Assembly: GCA_903825285.1 (NCBI GenBank)
Contig: CAIJZY010000037.1
Location: 1-45,523 of the forward strand
DNA from: an uncultured Opitutia bacterium
GTDB taxonomy: Bacteria; Verrucomicrobiota; Verrucomicrobiia; Opitutales; Opitutaceae
Reading direction: 5' to 3'
Length of the DNA: 45,523 bases
Position numbers and translations under genes: made by a program. Shown here piece by piece: positions 32,412 to 41,800 of the stretch; the first letter of the stretch is position 1, and each line of letters opens with the position of its first letter. The notes beneath the pieces were generated by a model. It did no database searches. It saw only the letters and a list, made by a program, of their open reading frames with translations, and had not been told where the DNA came from.

Positions 32412-35039
32412 ATGCTTCGCCGAATCCTTTTCCCCCTGCTGCTGGCTGCCGCGGCCTGCCTGCGCGGCCAGGCGCCGCTGAACGCGCCCGTGCCGCTCCT
32501 GCCGGCGGCGCCGGCGGTGTCCGCCGGCGAGAGCGCGCTGGCCCTCGCGGCGGCCGACCGCGCGCAGGAACTGGGCTTCCCCTCCGTGGCGGCCGAGCTT
32601 TACCGCGGCCTGCTGGCGGGGCCGCATGGCGATCGTGGCCGCCTCACGCTCGGGCTCGCGACCGCGCTGCTCGATGACGGGCGTCCGGCCGAGGCGGAGC
32701 TGGCGCTGCAGGGCTACACTGGCCCGCGCGGCGCGGCCTGGCACCTGCGGGCCGCGCTGGCGGCCGCGCAGCAGCAGAAGCCCGCGGTGGCGCGGGCCGA
32801 GCTGGCGGCGATCAAGGCCGAGGACGTCGGCGCGGCGGACCGCGCGTGGTATCTCTATGTGCAGGGGCAGGTCGCGGAGTCGGTCAACGACATCAACCGC
32901 GCGAAGGAACTCTACCAGCAGGCGGAGGCGGCGGCGCCCAGCAGCCTGGCGCGCGCGCGCTTCGTGCTCGCGCGGGAGCAGGCGCGGATGCGGCTCGGGC
33001 CGGTCACGGAGGCCGACGCCGAGGTGCAGCGCAAGAACCTCGAGCAGTTCCAGGGCCGCCAGATCAGCTACGGCATCGCGCGGACCTACGCGGCGATGCT
33101 CGACGCGCTCGGGCACCGCAGCGAGGCCGTCGCGCTGCTCCAGCGGCAGCTCGCGACGATGCCCCTCGAGGAGCGCAACGAGCTCGACACCACGCGCCTC
33201 GTGCTCGGCCTGATCGGCGGGGCGGCGGACGGCGCGGGCCGGGCCGCGCTCGGCGAGCTCCTCCGCGATGGCCACGACCGCGACATGCAGCGCGTGGCGC
33301 TGCAGCTGCTGGCGCGCGCGTCGGACCGCGACCCGGCGCGGGCGGATTTCCGGCGCCGGCTCGAGGCGCTGATCGGCCTGCCCGCGGCGCATCCCATCCT
33401 GGAGGACCTCCTGCTGTTCCGCGCGGTGCAGTCGCTGGCGGACCAGTCCTACGCTGCGGCCGAGGACGACGCCCGCGCGCTGCTCCAGAGGTTCCCCGGC
33501 TCGCCGCTCAAGGCGCACGCGTTCGGCGTGCTGACCGCGGCGGCGTGGGAGCAGCGGCGCTACCGCACGGCGGCGGACCACGCGGCGAAGGCCCGCGAGG
33601 AGCTGGCCCCGGGCCCGACGCACGCGCAGCTCGGCGTGCTCGTGGCCGAGGCGTGGTTCCGCGCGAAGGATTTCCGCAATGCCGCCGACGCCTACGCCGC
33701 CACCCTGCGCGAGCCGCCGGTGGGCGTGGCCAAGGGCGACCTCATGTTCCAGCGCGTGCTCGCGGAGATCGCGGCCGGCGCGCTCGACCCGGCGCAGAAG
33801 GTGCTCGACGAGCTGACCCGCGACCCGGCGTTCGACGCCGTGAACCTCTGGCAGGCCGAATGGAATTTGGCGCGGGCGCTGCAGGTGCAGGGCCAGACCG
33901 CCGCCGCGTTTGCGCGCGTCAACCGCCTGCTCGCCGCGCCGCGCCCGGCTGGACGCCTGCCCGCGGAGCTGCGGGCGCGGATGGCCTGGCTGCAGGCGCG
34001 GCTGTCGCTCGACACCGGCCAGCCCGACCAGACCCTGCGGCTGGTGGAGGCGCTGCCCGCCGTGATGGAGGGCATCGCGCCCGCGCTCCGCGAGGAGATC
34101 GCCAGCTCCAGCGCGCTGCTGAAGGGCGAGGCCAGCTTCCAGCTCGGCCACGACGCCGCGGCGCTGGCTCTGCTGGCGCAGCTGCGCCAGGATTTTCCCC
34201 GCTCGGACGCCGCGGTCCGCTCCTACCTGCTCGAGGCGAGCAACTATGAGAAGCAGGACCGGACGGTCGAGGCGCAGCAGCGCCTGACGAGGCTGGCCGA
34301 CGAGTTCAAGGACAGCGCCTATGCCCCGTACGCGCTCTACCAGGCGGCGCTGCAGGCGGAGCGGCGCGGGCAGGAGGCCAACCTGATCGAGGCGAACAAG
34401 CTCATCGTGGACCTCGTGAAGCGCTACCCGCAGAGCGACCTCGTGTTCTACGCGCAGCTGAAGGAGGGCGACCTCCTGCGGAAGCTGAACCAGTTCCAGC
34501 AGGCGCAGCAGGTGTACGAGTCGCTCGTGAACAATTTCCCGCAGCACAGCGACGTGATCCTCGCGCAGCTCGCGCTGGCGGAGTGCCACCATGCGCAGGC
34601 GGCGGGCGACCCCACGCACGCCGAGAGCGCGATCGTGCTGTTCGAGCACCTCCGCGACCGGATTGACGCGCCGGTGGACGTCCGCGTGGAGGCCGGCTTC
34701 AACCTCGGCTACCTGTATGCGCGCCGCAGCTCGGCGGCGCGAGAGCAGGGCGACGCGGTGCGCGAGCAGGAGAACGCGGCGCGCGCGCAGGGCGTGTGGT
34801 GGAAGGACGTCGTCCACGAGTTTCTCGTCAAGGACCCCGCGGTGGCGGCCCAGCTCGGCCCGAAGGGCCGGTACTGGATGGCGCGCACGCTGGTGGAACT
34901 CGGCACGCTGTTCGAGCAGGAGGAGAAGCTGGAGCAGGCGAAGGAGGCCTGGCTGCTGATCCTGCAGTACCGGCTGCCCGGCGAGGACCAGGCGCGGGCG
35001 CGGCTCGCGCGCTTCAAGCTCCCGGAGGCGAAGCCATGA
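32412..35039 (+). CDS. secreted TPR-repeat protein
   Basis: The 875-residue protein has a signal peptide (MLRRILFPLLLAAAACLRGQ) and then almost continuous helix pairs with the A/G-Y/F-A spacing of tetratricopeptide repeats, for example FPSVAAELYRGLLAG, YAAAEDDARALLQRFPGSPL, DFRNAADAYAATLREPP and QFQQAQQVYESLVNNFPQHS. The second half resembles BamD/CpoB-type repeats. ATG 32412 is chosen because the upstream frame (from 32373) would place the hydrophobic leader too far in. It is the first gene of a run with exbB and exbD, and probably forms a periplasmic scaffold for that energy-transducing complex. The role is inferred from neighbours. Confidence 0.82.
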   Translation: MLRRILFPLLLAAAACLRGQAPLNAPVPLLPAAPAVSAGESALALAAADRAQELGFPSVAAELYRGLLAGPHGDRGRLTLGLATALLDDGRPAEAELALQGYTGPRGAAWHLRAALAAAQQQKPAVARAELAAIKAEDVGAADRAWYLYVQGQVAESVNDINRAKELYQQAEAAAPSSLARARFVLAREQARMRLGPVTEADAEVQRKNLEQFQGRQISYGIARTYAAMLDALGHRSEAVALLQRQLATMPLEERNELDTTRLVLGLIGGAADGAGRAALGELLRDGHDRDMQRVALQLLARASDRDPARADFRRRLEALIGLPAAHPILEDLLLFRAVQSLADQSYAAAEDDARALLQRFPGSPLKAHAFGVLTAAAWEQRRYRTAADHAAKAREELAPGPTHAQLGVLVAEAWFRAKDFRNAADAYAATLREPPVGVAKGDLMFQRVLAEIAAGALDPAQKVLDELTRDPAFDAVNLWQAEWNLARALQVQGQTAAAFARVNRLLAAPRPAGRLPAELRARMAWLQARLSLDTGQPDQTLRLVEALPAVMEGIAPALREEIASSSALLKGEASFQLGHDAAALALLAQLRQDFPRSDAAVRSYLLEASNYEKQDRTVEAQQRLTRLADEFKDSAYAPYALYQAALQAERRGQEANLIEANKLIVDLVKRYPQSDLVFYAQLKEGDLLRKLNQFQQAQQVYESLVNNFPQHSDVILAQLALAECHHAQAAGDPTHAESAIVLFEHLRDRIDAPVDVRVEAGFNLGYLYARRSSAAREQGDAVREQENAARAQGVWWKDVVHEFLVKDPAVAAQLGPKGRYWMARTLVELGTLFEQEEKLEQAKEAWLLILQYRLPGEDQARARLARFKLPEAKP

Positions 35040-35092
35040 GCCGCGCCGCCCGGGTGCTTTCAGGTTTACGCGGTGAAATGAAGCCACTCTAA
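35036..35092 (+). CDS. possible 18-codon ORF overlapping the TPR stop
   Basis: ATG 35036 overlaps the TPR gene TGA (ATGA) and encodes MSRAARVLSGLRGEMKPL before TAA at 35090, 12 bases before exbB. This is very short. It may be a leader that couples translation to exbB, or chance. Confidence 0.25.
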   Translation: MSRAARVLSGLRGEMKPL

Positions 35093-35104
35093 CTCCCCCG
35101 ACCC

Positions 35105-35767
35105 ATGTCTGCGCTCGACTTCAGCCTGTTCGCCAAAGGTGGCCCGATGATGGTCGTCCTGCTCGCCCTCGGCCTGCTGGGCCTCGTGATCTTCATCGAG
35201 CGGACGCTCTACCTCCACCGGGGCCAGATCCGCTCCACCGCGTTCCTCGCCGGCCTCAAGAACATCCTGGCCAAGCGGCGCCTCGTCGAGGCGCTGACCG
35301 TGTGCGAGGAGACGCCGGGGCCCGTGGCGGCGGTGGTGAAGGCGGCGCTGCTGCACGCCGACGCCGGCGCGGACGAGATGCGCTTCCATGTGCAGGAGGC
35401 GGCGATCGTCGAGCTGCCCTCGCTGGAGCGCCGGCTCGCGAGCCTGGCGGCGATCGCGCAGGTGGCGCCGCTGGTCGGGCTCCTCGGCACGGTCCTCGGG
35501 ATGATCGAGACGTTCCTGGCCTTCGAGAAGGGCGGCAACTACGCGACGGCCGCCGCGCTCTCCGGCGGCATGTGGCAGGCGCTGCTCAGCGTGGCGGGCG
35601 CCCTGATGCTGGCGATCCCGGCGCACCTCGCGCACCATTTTCTCAGCGGCCGCGTGCGGGCGATCGTGCGCGACGTCGAGTGGTCGGGCAACGAGATCAT
35701 GAAGTACCTGCTGACGGAGTACCGCGGGGCGGGTCCGGCGAACGGCGGGGGAGGGGCGGCCAAGTGA
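35105..35767 (+). CDS. exbB: ExbB/TolQ-family proton channel protein
   Basis: The 220-residue inner-membrane protein has three transmembrane helices (about 14-32, 120-145, 157-180). It shows the MotA/TolQ/ExbB signature region VELPSLERRLASLAAIAQVAPLVGLLGTVLGMIETF and AALSGGMWQALLSVAGALMLAIPAHLAHHFL. With ExbD it would use the proton gradient to drive a periplasmic partner. Its stop overlaps the exbD GTG start (GTGA), so expression is coupled. Position after a TPR protein is a recurring arrangement in several phyla. TolQ or a gliding-type motor role cannot be excluded. Confidence 0.87.
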   Translation: MSALDFSLFAKGGPMMVVLLALGLLGLVIFIERTLYLHRGQIRSTAFLAGLKNILAKRRLVEALTVCEETPGPVAAVVKAALLHADAGADEMRFHVQEAAIVELPSLERRLASLAAIAQVAPLVGLLGTVLGMIETFLAFEKGGNYATAAALSGGMWQALLSVAGALMLAIPAHLAHHFLSGRVRAIVRDVEWSGNEIMKYLLTEYRGAGPANGGGGAAK

Positions 35768-36213
35768 TCACGCGGCCCCTGGACCTGGCGTCGAAGCTGC
35801 GGCCCGCGCCGCGGAACTTCGACCCGCTGTTCCTGGTGAACGGCGGGCTGCTCGTGCTCTTCTTCATGCTGTTCGACTCGCAGTTCGTGCTCTCGCCCGG
35901 GCTCGGGGTGGACTTCCGCCTGCCGCAGATGCCGGGGGCGATGGCGAACGCCATGGCGACCTCAAGCACCATCAGCGTGAAGAATTCCGGGCAGATCTTT
36001 GCCGACGGGCTGCTGACCATGGACCAGCTGCGCGAGTGGCTGAAGGCGGAGGCGCGGCGGTCCAAGCACCCGTCGCTGCTCGTCCGCATGAGCGCCGGCG
36101 TCTCGGTTTCCGTGCAGAACGACATCGTCAGCGCGGCGCGCGAGGCCGGCTTCGGCTCCAACATCGTGCTCGCCGCGGAGGAACCCGTGGTTGAGCCGGG
36201 ACGGGCCCGCTGA
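35764..36213 (+). CDS. exbD: ExbD/TolR-family protein
   Basis: The 149-residue protein has a short basic N-terminus, one transmembrane helix (about 24-44, FLVNGGLLVLFFMLFDSQFV) and a periplasmic domain with VDFRLPQMPGA, TISVKNSGQIFADGLLTMDQLREWL and the C-terminal SVQNDIVSAAREAGFGSNIVLAAEE, all ExbD-like. The usual membrane aspartate of ExbD appears to be Asp40 in MLFDSQF, placed near the end of the helix. It starts with GTG 35764 inside the exbB stop. Two bases separate its stop from the next gene. Confidence 0.82.
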   Translation: MITRPLDLASKLRPAPRNFDPLFLVNGGLLVLFFMLFDSQFVLSPGLGVDFRLPQMPGAMANAMATSSTISVKNSGQIFADGLLTMDQLREWLKAEARRSKHPSLLVRMSAGVSVSVQNDIVSAAREAGFGSNIVLAAEEPVVEPGRAR

Positions 36214-36215
36214 GC

Positions 36216-36938
36216 ATGAACCCGAATGGCCGCCGGTTCGGTTGGGGGTGGGGCACCGCCGGGGCGGGGCTCGTGCTGGCGCTCGCCGTCGCGGCCTTCC
36301 TGCTTCGGCCGGAGCGGGAGATGCCGCTGGCGACGGAGCGGCCAAACCCGGCCCGGCCGGCGCCGGTCAAACTGGTGAATTTGAAAAAAAATGAGGCGGT
36401 GCTCACGGACCCCACGCCGCTCTTCCTTCCGACCGAGTGGAATGCCGGGGAAAGCCCGCTGCCGGCGAACACTTTGCAGGCTCCGGGCAGTTCATTTGCG
36501 GATTATCCGGCCAAGCTTCAGTTCGGCGAAAGCGAGCTCAAGCTGACGTTTCCCGCGGCCGTGGAGGTGCCGGCGCGGCCGGCGGATGCCCTGGGGGCCG
36601 GCAAGCCGCCGGCAGTGTATCTGGGCCGGGATTCCAGCGGCGACAAGCAGATCCAACTGACTGCAAGGAAGGCCTTTGTCGAAGTGATGGTGGCGGTCAA
36701 TGGCCAGCGGGTTTTCGCGCAGTCGCTGGTGGATGCGGCGCCTCCCGGTGGGGTGGATTGGCAGCCTTTGGAGCTGTTGGTGGCGGTGGACCCGATGGGG
36801 TTGGTGGGGCCGCCGATCGTGACGGAGAGCTCGCGGGTGACGGCGGTGGACGACTACTTCCAAAACTACGTCGTGAAAACGCTGCGGGCGGGTCAGCGAC
36901 TGGCTCCGGGATTTTATCGGATCAGTGTTGGGCCCTAG
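36216..36938 (+). CDS. single-span protein in the ExbB-ExbD operon, function unknown
   Basis: The 240-residue protein has an N-terminal helix (about 12-30, WGTAGAGLVLALAVAAFLLR), a Pro/Ala-rich stretch (RPNPARPAPVKLVNLKKNE) and a globular beta-rich domain. The domain ends VDDYFQNYVVKTLRAGQRLAPGFYRISVGP. Topology and position (directly after exbD, two-base gap) are those of a TonB or TolA energy-coupling protein, but the TonB C-terminal motif is not visible. It is therefore either a divergent partner or a structural subunit. Codon use in its second half is slightly less GC-biased than neighbours. Confidence 0.6.
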   Translation: MNPNGRRFGWGWGTAGAGLVLALAVAAFLLRPEREMPLATERPNPARPAPVKLVNLKKNEAVLTDPTPLFLPTEWNAGESPLPANTLQAPGSSFADYPAKLQFGESELKLTFPAAVEVPARPADALGAGKPPAVYLGRDSSGDKQIQLTARKAFVEVMVAVNGQRVFAQSLVDAAPPGGVDWQPLELLVAVDPMGLVGPPIVTESSRVTAVDDYFQNYVVKTLRAGQRLAPGFYRISVGP

Positions 36939-36965
36939 TTTTCCAAGAAAAGCGCAAGTTTGCTG

Positions 36966-36994
36966 TTGACGGGGTATTTTGGGGCCTGCACTTT
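36966..36994 (+). promoter_or_regulatory. candidate promoter before tRNA-Thr and tuf
   Basis: TTGACG at 36966-36971 lies within an AT-rich stretch and is about 60 bases before the tRNA gene. The -10 position (CACTTT after 17 bases) is poor. It is the best sigma-70-like -35 word in the spacer. Confidence 0.3.
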
Positions 36995-37031
36995 CTACCC
37001 TCTTTTTCGTTTTTTGACGCTCCCTTGGTCT

Positions 37032-37107
37032 GCCCAGATAGCTCAGTTGGCAGAGCACCCCCTTGGTAAGGGGGAGGTCGCCGGTTCAAATCCGGTTCTG
37101 GGCTCCA
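37032..37107 (+). tRNA. tRNA-Thr (anticodon GGT)
   Basis: The 76-base cloverleaf has acceptor GCCCAGA pairing with TCTGGGC, a D arm with AGCTCAGTTGG, the anticodon stem CCCCC/GGGGG with loop TTGGTAA (anticodon GGT), TTCAAATC in the T loop, and an encoded CCA end. It reads ACC and ACT codons. It stands directly before tuf, a common bacterial arrangement. Confidence 0.96.
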
Positions 37108-37183
37108 GGTCACCGTCGCGCGACTTCTGCGACGTAAAAATAGAGGTCAAACATCGTCTAACCCGCTAACACTCAAACTCCAC

Positions 37184-38374
<1,191 letters not shown>

Positions 38375-38402
38375 GGCCTCCTCAATCGTTTAACCCGACA
38401 TT

Positions 38403-38430
38403 GCCGAGGCCTCGATTCCGGGGCCTCGGC
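38403..38430 (+). terminator. hairpin after tuf
   Basis: GCCGAGGCC (38403-38411) pairs perfectly with GGCCTCGGC (38422-38430), 28 bases beyond the tuf stop and before tRNA-Trp. No T run follows, so it may be a processing or partial termination site. Confidence 0.5.
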
Positions 38431-38455
38431 TATGTCGTCTAAGAAAGCCCATCAC

Positions 38456-38531
38456 AGGCGTGTAGCTCAATTGGTAGAGTAGCGGTCTCCAAAACCGTTG
38501 GTTGGGGGTTCGATTCCCTCCGCGCCTGCCA
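38456..38531 (+). tRNA. tRNA-Trp (anticodon CCA)
   Basis: The 76-base cloverleaf has acceptor AGGCGTG pairing with CGCGCCT (one G-T pair), AGCTCAATTGG D arm, anticodon stem CGGT.../ACCG with loop containing CCA, T loop TTCGATTC, and an encoded CCA. The secE start codon lies 11 bases beyond its end. Confidence 0.96.
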
Positions 38532-38542
38532 AATTCCTGCCC

Positions 38543-38746
38543 ATGAAAAACCCGTTCAGCAGCACCCGCATCTTCCTCGGTGAAATGGTCGGCGAGCTCC
38601 AGAAAGCCACCTGGCCGACGCGCACCGAGCTGCGCGACTCCACCGTCGTCGTGATTGTCGCGGCGGTGATCCTCGGCGCTTTCACGGCCATCAGCGATTT
38701 CTCCCTCATCAGTTTCGTGGACCTGTTCACGAGGTTGGTCAGCTAA
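38543..38746 (+). CDS. secE: preprotein translocase subunit SecE
   Basis: The 67-residue protein is a short single-span SecE of the SecYEG translocon. It shows the conserved cytoplasmic amphipathic segment FLGEMVGELQKATWPTRTEL and one transmembrane helix (about 33-53, VVVIVAAVILGAFTAISDF). The start ATG 38543 is set by the tRNA-Trp gene immediately upstream; an open frame begins inside the tRNA but is not coding. It precedes nusG by nine bases, the usual order. Confidence 0.93.
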   Translation: MKNPFSSTRIFLGEMVGELQKATWPTRTELRDSTVVVIVAAVILGAFTAISDFSLISFVDLFTRLVS

Positions 38747-38755
38747 CCGCGCATC

Positions 38756-39334
38756 ATGTCCACCCCTACGACGATTCCCGCCTCGGCCCAGTGGTTCGCC
38801 CTGCACACGCTCTCCGGCCAGGAGGGCAAGGTGAAGAACTACATCGAGAAATTCAAGAAGGCCGAGGAGCTCGATGACTCCATCTTCGAGGTGCTGCTCC
38901 CGACCGAGGTCGTGTCGGAGGTGAAGAACGGCAAGAAGAGCACCAAGGTCCGGAAGCTCTACCCGGGCTACGTGTTCATCCAGATGTGCCTCTTCGGCGA
39001 GGACAAGAAGCTGATCAACAAGCCGTGGTATTTCGTGAAGGAGGTCTCGGGCGTCATCGGCTTCGTCGGCGGCGACCAGCCCGCCGCGCTCCGCCAGTCC
39101 GAGATCGACGAGATCCGCGCCCGCATCGAGGCCGCCAACGGCAAGGAAGTGCCGAAGGTGCAGTACAGCGTCGGCGAGGAAGTGAAGATCAACGACGGCG
39201 CGTTCGCCAGCCTCACCGGCCGCATCGACGAGATCGATCCCGACCGCGGCAAGCTCAAGGTCTCCGTCTCCATCTTCGGCCGCTTCACCCCGGTCGAGCT
39301 CGAATACTGGCAGGTGCAGCGCGTCACCGAATAA
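38756..39334 (+). CDS. nusG: transcription termination/antitermination factor NusG
   Basis: The 192-residue NusG binds RNA polymerase and couples transcription to Rho or the ribosome. The N-terminal domain (about 10-125) has WFALHTLSGQEGKVKNYIEK, the YPGYVFIQM strand and the GVIGFVGG segment. The C-terminal KOW domain (about 138-192) has VGEEVKINDGAFASLTGRID and VSIFGRFTPVELEY. Both domains are complete. It is followed by rplK after 47 bp, as in most bacteria. Confidence 0.96.
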   Translation: MSTPTTIPASAQWFALHTLSGQEGKVKNYIEKFKKAEELDDSIFEVLLPTEVVSEVKNGKKSTKVRKLYPGYVFIQMCLFGEDKKLINKPWYFVKEVSGVIGFVGGDQPAALRQSEIDEIRARIEAANGKEVPKVQYSVGEEVKINDGAFASLTGRIDEIDPDRGKLKVSVSIFGRFTPVELEYWQVQRVTE

Positions 39335-39381
39335 GCCCTCAGAATTTCACCACCCGTAACTCGTAAAACGTAAATTTTCCT

Positions 39382-39807
39382 ATGGCCAAGAAGATCCAAG
39401 GTTACATCCGCCTCCAGTTGCCCGCCGGCGCCGCGAACCCCGCGCCCCCGGTCGGCCCCGCGCTCGGTGCGCAAGGCGTCAACATCATGGCGTTCTGCAA
39501 GGAGTTCAACGCGCGAACCAAGGACCAGAACGGCATGATCCTGCCGGTGGTCATCACGGTTTTCTCGGACAAGAGCTTCACCTTCATCCTGAAGTCGCCC
39601 CCGGCGTCGGTCCTCCTGAAGAAGGCGGCCAACATCGCCAGCGGCTCCGCCAAGCCCAACCAGGACAAGGTGGGCAAGGTCACGAAGAAGCAGCTCCTCG
39701 AGATCTACAACATCAAGAAAGCCGACCTGAACGCCCGGACCCCCGAGGCCGGCATCAAGGTCATCGCCGGCACCGCCCGCAACATGGGCATCGACGTCAT
39801 CGACTGA
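39382..39807 (+). CDS. rplK: 50S ribosomal protein L11
   Basis: L11 (141 residues) binds the GTPase-associated region of 23S rRNA. The N-terminal proline-rich segment [23 protein letters not shown] and the C-terminal [10 protein letters not shown] rRNA-binding end are both present at normal length. It starts ATG 39382 and ends 78 bases before rplA. Confidence 0.97.
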   Translation: MAKKIQGYIRLQLPAGAANPAPPVGPALGAQGVNIMAFCKEFNARTKDQNGMILPVVITVFSDKSFTFILKSPPASVLLKKAANIASGSAKPNQDKVGKVTKKQLLEIYNIKKADLNARTPEAGIKVIAGTARNMGIDVID

Positions 39808-39885
39808 TTTTAGTCCGCAACCCAACCCACTCACCGCGGGAGTCCCGGGACCCACCCGAGACGTTCGCACCGCAAGGAGTCACCC

Positions 39886-40584
39886 ATGCCCATCGCCCAC
39901 AGCAAACGCTATCGCAGCGCCGTCAAGGTCGCTGATCTCACCAAGGAGTATCCACTGGCGGAAGCCGTGGAGGTCCTCTCCAAGTTCCCGAAGACGAAGT
40001 TCGACGAGACCGTCGAGCTCTCGTTCCGCCTCGGGGTTGACGCCACCGCCGGCGAGCAGATGGTGCGCGGCACCACGCCGCTCCCGAACGGTTCCGGCAA
40101 GAAGGTCCGCGTGCTCGTCTTCACCGACGACGCCGCGAAGGCCCTGGCCGCCGGCGCCGACCATGCCGGCCTGCAGGACATGATGGCCAAGATCAACGAG
40201 GGCTGGCTCGACTTCGACGTCGCGATCGCGACGACCGAGGCCATGAAGACGGTCCGCACGATCGCCCGCGTCCTCGGTCCGAAGGGCCTCATGCCCAACC
40301 CGAAGTCCGGCACCGTGACCGACGACATCGCCGCCGGCATCAAGGCCGTGAAGGCCGGCCGCGTGGAGTTCAAGATGGACAAGGCCTGCAACATCGGCGT
40401 CGGCATCGGCAAGCGCTCGTTCACCGCCGCGCAGATCATCGAGAACGCCACCGCCGTCATCGACGCGGTGGGCAAGGCGAAGCCCGCGACCTTCAAGGGC
40501 AGCAACTACATCAAGACCGTGGCCATCTCCTCGAGCATGAGCCCGGGCGTGCATGTCGCCGCGGTGGAGTTCAGCAAATATTAA
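39886..40584 (+). CDS. rplA: 50S ribosomal protein L1
   Basis: L1 (232 residues) forms the mobile stalk near the E site and in many bacteria represses its own operon by binding the mRNA. It contains KRYRSAVKVADL, the LGPKGLMPNPKSGTVTDD motif and the C-terminal GSNYIKTVAISSSMSPG segment. The AAGGAG ribosome site ends six bases before ATG 39886. Length is typical. No obvious L1-binding mimic was identified in the spacer before rplK. Confidence 0.97.
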   Translation: MPIAHSKRYRSAVKVADLTKEYPLAEAVEVLSKFPKTKFDETVELSFRLGVDATAGEQMVRGTTPLPNGSGKKVRVLVFTDDAAKALAAGADHAGLQDMMAKINEGWLDFDVAIATTEAMKTVRTIARVLGPKGLMPNPKSGTVTDDIAAGIKAVKAGRVEFKMDKACNIGVGIGKRSFTAAQIIENATAVIDAVGKAKPATFKGSNYIKTVAISSSMSPGVHVAAVEFSKY

Positions 40585-40598
40585 CAGGAGTCCCAACC

Positions 40599-41096
40599 AT
40601 GAGAGCCGAAAAAAATTACCTGATCGCCGAGGTTGAGACCCACCTCAAGAAGTCGGACTACGTCATCCTGGCCAACTTCACGAAAGTGACCGTGGCCGAC
40701 GTCGCCGAGCTGCGCAAGCGGCTCGACGCCGAGAAGGCGGAGTTCCACGTCGTGAAGAACAGCTCGCTGCGCGTCGCGGCCAAGGCCCTGGGCCTGCCCG
40801 AGTTCGAGGCCGCCCTGACCGGCCCGACGGCCGTCGTCGTGGGCGGCAAGAACTCCGCCGGCGTCGCGAAGATCCTCAAGAAATTCTTCGAGGAGAAGCA
40901 GAAGCTCGAGGTGAAGGTGGGCGTGATGGACAAGAAGATCGTCACCGCCGCCGACCTCGCCAAGATTGCGGACCTGCCCTCGTTCGAGGCGCTGCGCTCG
41001 CAGTTGCTGGGCCTGTTCATGCAGAACGCCGCGGCCTTCGTCCGGGTCATCGACGCCAAGGTCAAGAAGGAGCAGCCCGCTGCCCCGGCCGCCTAA
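40599..41096 (+). CDS. rplJ: 50S ribosomal protein L10
   Basis: L10 (165 residues) anchors L7/L12 dimers to the ribosome. The N-terminal domain has YVILANFTKVTVADVAELRK and FHVVKNSSLRVAAK; the C-terminal helix binds L7/L12. An AGGAG site precedes ATG 40599, only 14 bases after rplA. The short rplA-rplJ gap leaves no room for the long L10 leader known in enterobacteria. Confidence 0.96.
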   Translation: MRAEKNYLIAEVETHLKKSDYVILANFTKVTVADVAELRKRLDAEKAEFHVVKNSSLRVAAKALGLPEFEAALTGPTAVVVGGKNSAGVAKILKKFFEEKQKLEVKVGVMDKKIVTAADLAKIADLPSFEALRSQLLGLFMQNAAAFVRVIDAKVKKEQPAAPAA

Positions 41097-41245
41097 CCCT
41101 CACTTTTAACCAAAACAATTTTCGGGTCCGCGCGGTCCTCCGCCCGGGCCCGAAAGCAACCAATCCATTGGAGCCGGCTAGGGGATACGTCTCTTAAACG
41201 CGTTTCACTTTCCGAAACCGCTAGTTCGTTCCAGGAGCAGTCACC
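41097..41245 (+). promoter_or_regulatory. rplJ-rplL leader with stem-loop
   Basis: This 149-bp spacer contains an inverted repeat, TTCGGGTCC near 41121 with GGGCCCGAA near 41147 (one G-U pair), then an A/T-rich stretch and a good AGGAG site. It may set the higher L7/L12 expression needed for four or more copies per ribosome. Its specific function is not established. Confidence 0.45.
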
Positions 41246-41626
41246 ATGAGCAACATCACCAAAGACCAAGTCATCGAATGGCTCTCGAGCCAGACGGTTC
41301 TCGACCTCGCCGCCCTCGTCAAAGATCTCGAGGGCAAGTGGGGCGTGTCCGCCGCCGCGGCCGTCGCCGCCGCTCCCGCGGGCGCCGCCGCCGCCGCTCC
41401 CGCCGCCGAGGCGCAGACCGAGTTCACCGTCGTCCTCAAGGAGGCCGGCGCGAACAAGATCGGCGTCATCAAGGAAGTCCGCGCCATCACCGGCCTGGGC
41501 CTCAAGGAGGCCAAGGACCTCGTCGAGGGCGCGCCGAAGTCGGTCAAGGAGAACGCTCCGAAGGCCGAGGCCGAGGAAATCAAGAAGAAGCTCGAGGCCG
41601 CGGGCGCCAAGGTCGAACTCAAGTAA
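41246..41626 (+). CDS. rplL: 50S ribosomal protein L7/L12
   Basis: The 126-residue L7/L12 recruits translation factors. The N-terminal dimerisation helices (to about residue 35), an Ala-rich hinge (about 36-56, with [11 protein letters not shown]) and the C-terminal domain [35 protein letters not shown], all standard, are present. It is followed by an attenuator-like hairpin before rpoB. Confidence 0.97.
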   Translation: MSNITKDQVIEWLSSQTVLDLAALVKDLEGKWGVSAAAAVAAAPAGAAAAAPAAEAQTEFTVVLKEAGANKIGVIKEVRAITGLGLKEAKDLVEGAPKSVKENAPKAEAEEIKKKLEAAGAKVELK

Positions 41627-41668
41627 GACCGCTTGGCGAGTTTGTCCGCACAGTCTCCGTCCCCTTCC

Positions 41669-41698
41669 GGGCAGGCCGGGTTCATCCCCGGCCTGTCC
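41669..41698 (+). terminator. attenuator-like hairpin between rplL and rpoB
   Basis: GGGCAGGCCGGG (41669-41680) pairs with CCCGGCCTGTCC (41687-41698, one G-U pair) and is followed by a T-rich stretch to about 41730. This is positioned like the partial terminator known upstream of rpoB in E. coli, which lowers polymerase relative to ribosomal protein synthesis. Confidence 0.65.
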
Positions 41699-41800
41699 TT
41701 TGCCTTTTCCGTTTTCGTTCTTTCGTTCTTTTTTCGCGCCGCGCGCTGAGCGTGGCGCCTTGCCTCCTTTTCCGTCCTTCAACCCTCACCGGGAACTCTC

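Noticed and set aside
32358-35087. A 909-codon minus-strand open frame opposite the TPR gene.
   Set aside because: Arg/Leu-rich translation without motifs; the plus strand encodes a signal peptide and regular TPR helices.
38498-38542. Start of secE inside tRNA-Trp.
   Set aside because: An earlier in-frame start would lie in the tRNA gene; the SecE family N-terminus fits ATG 38543.
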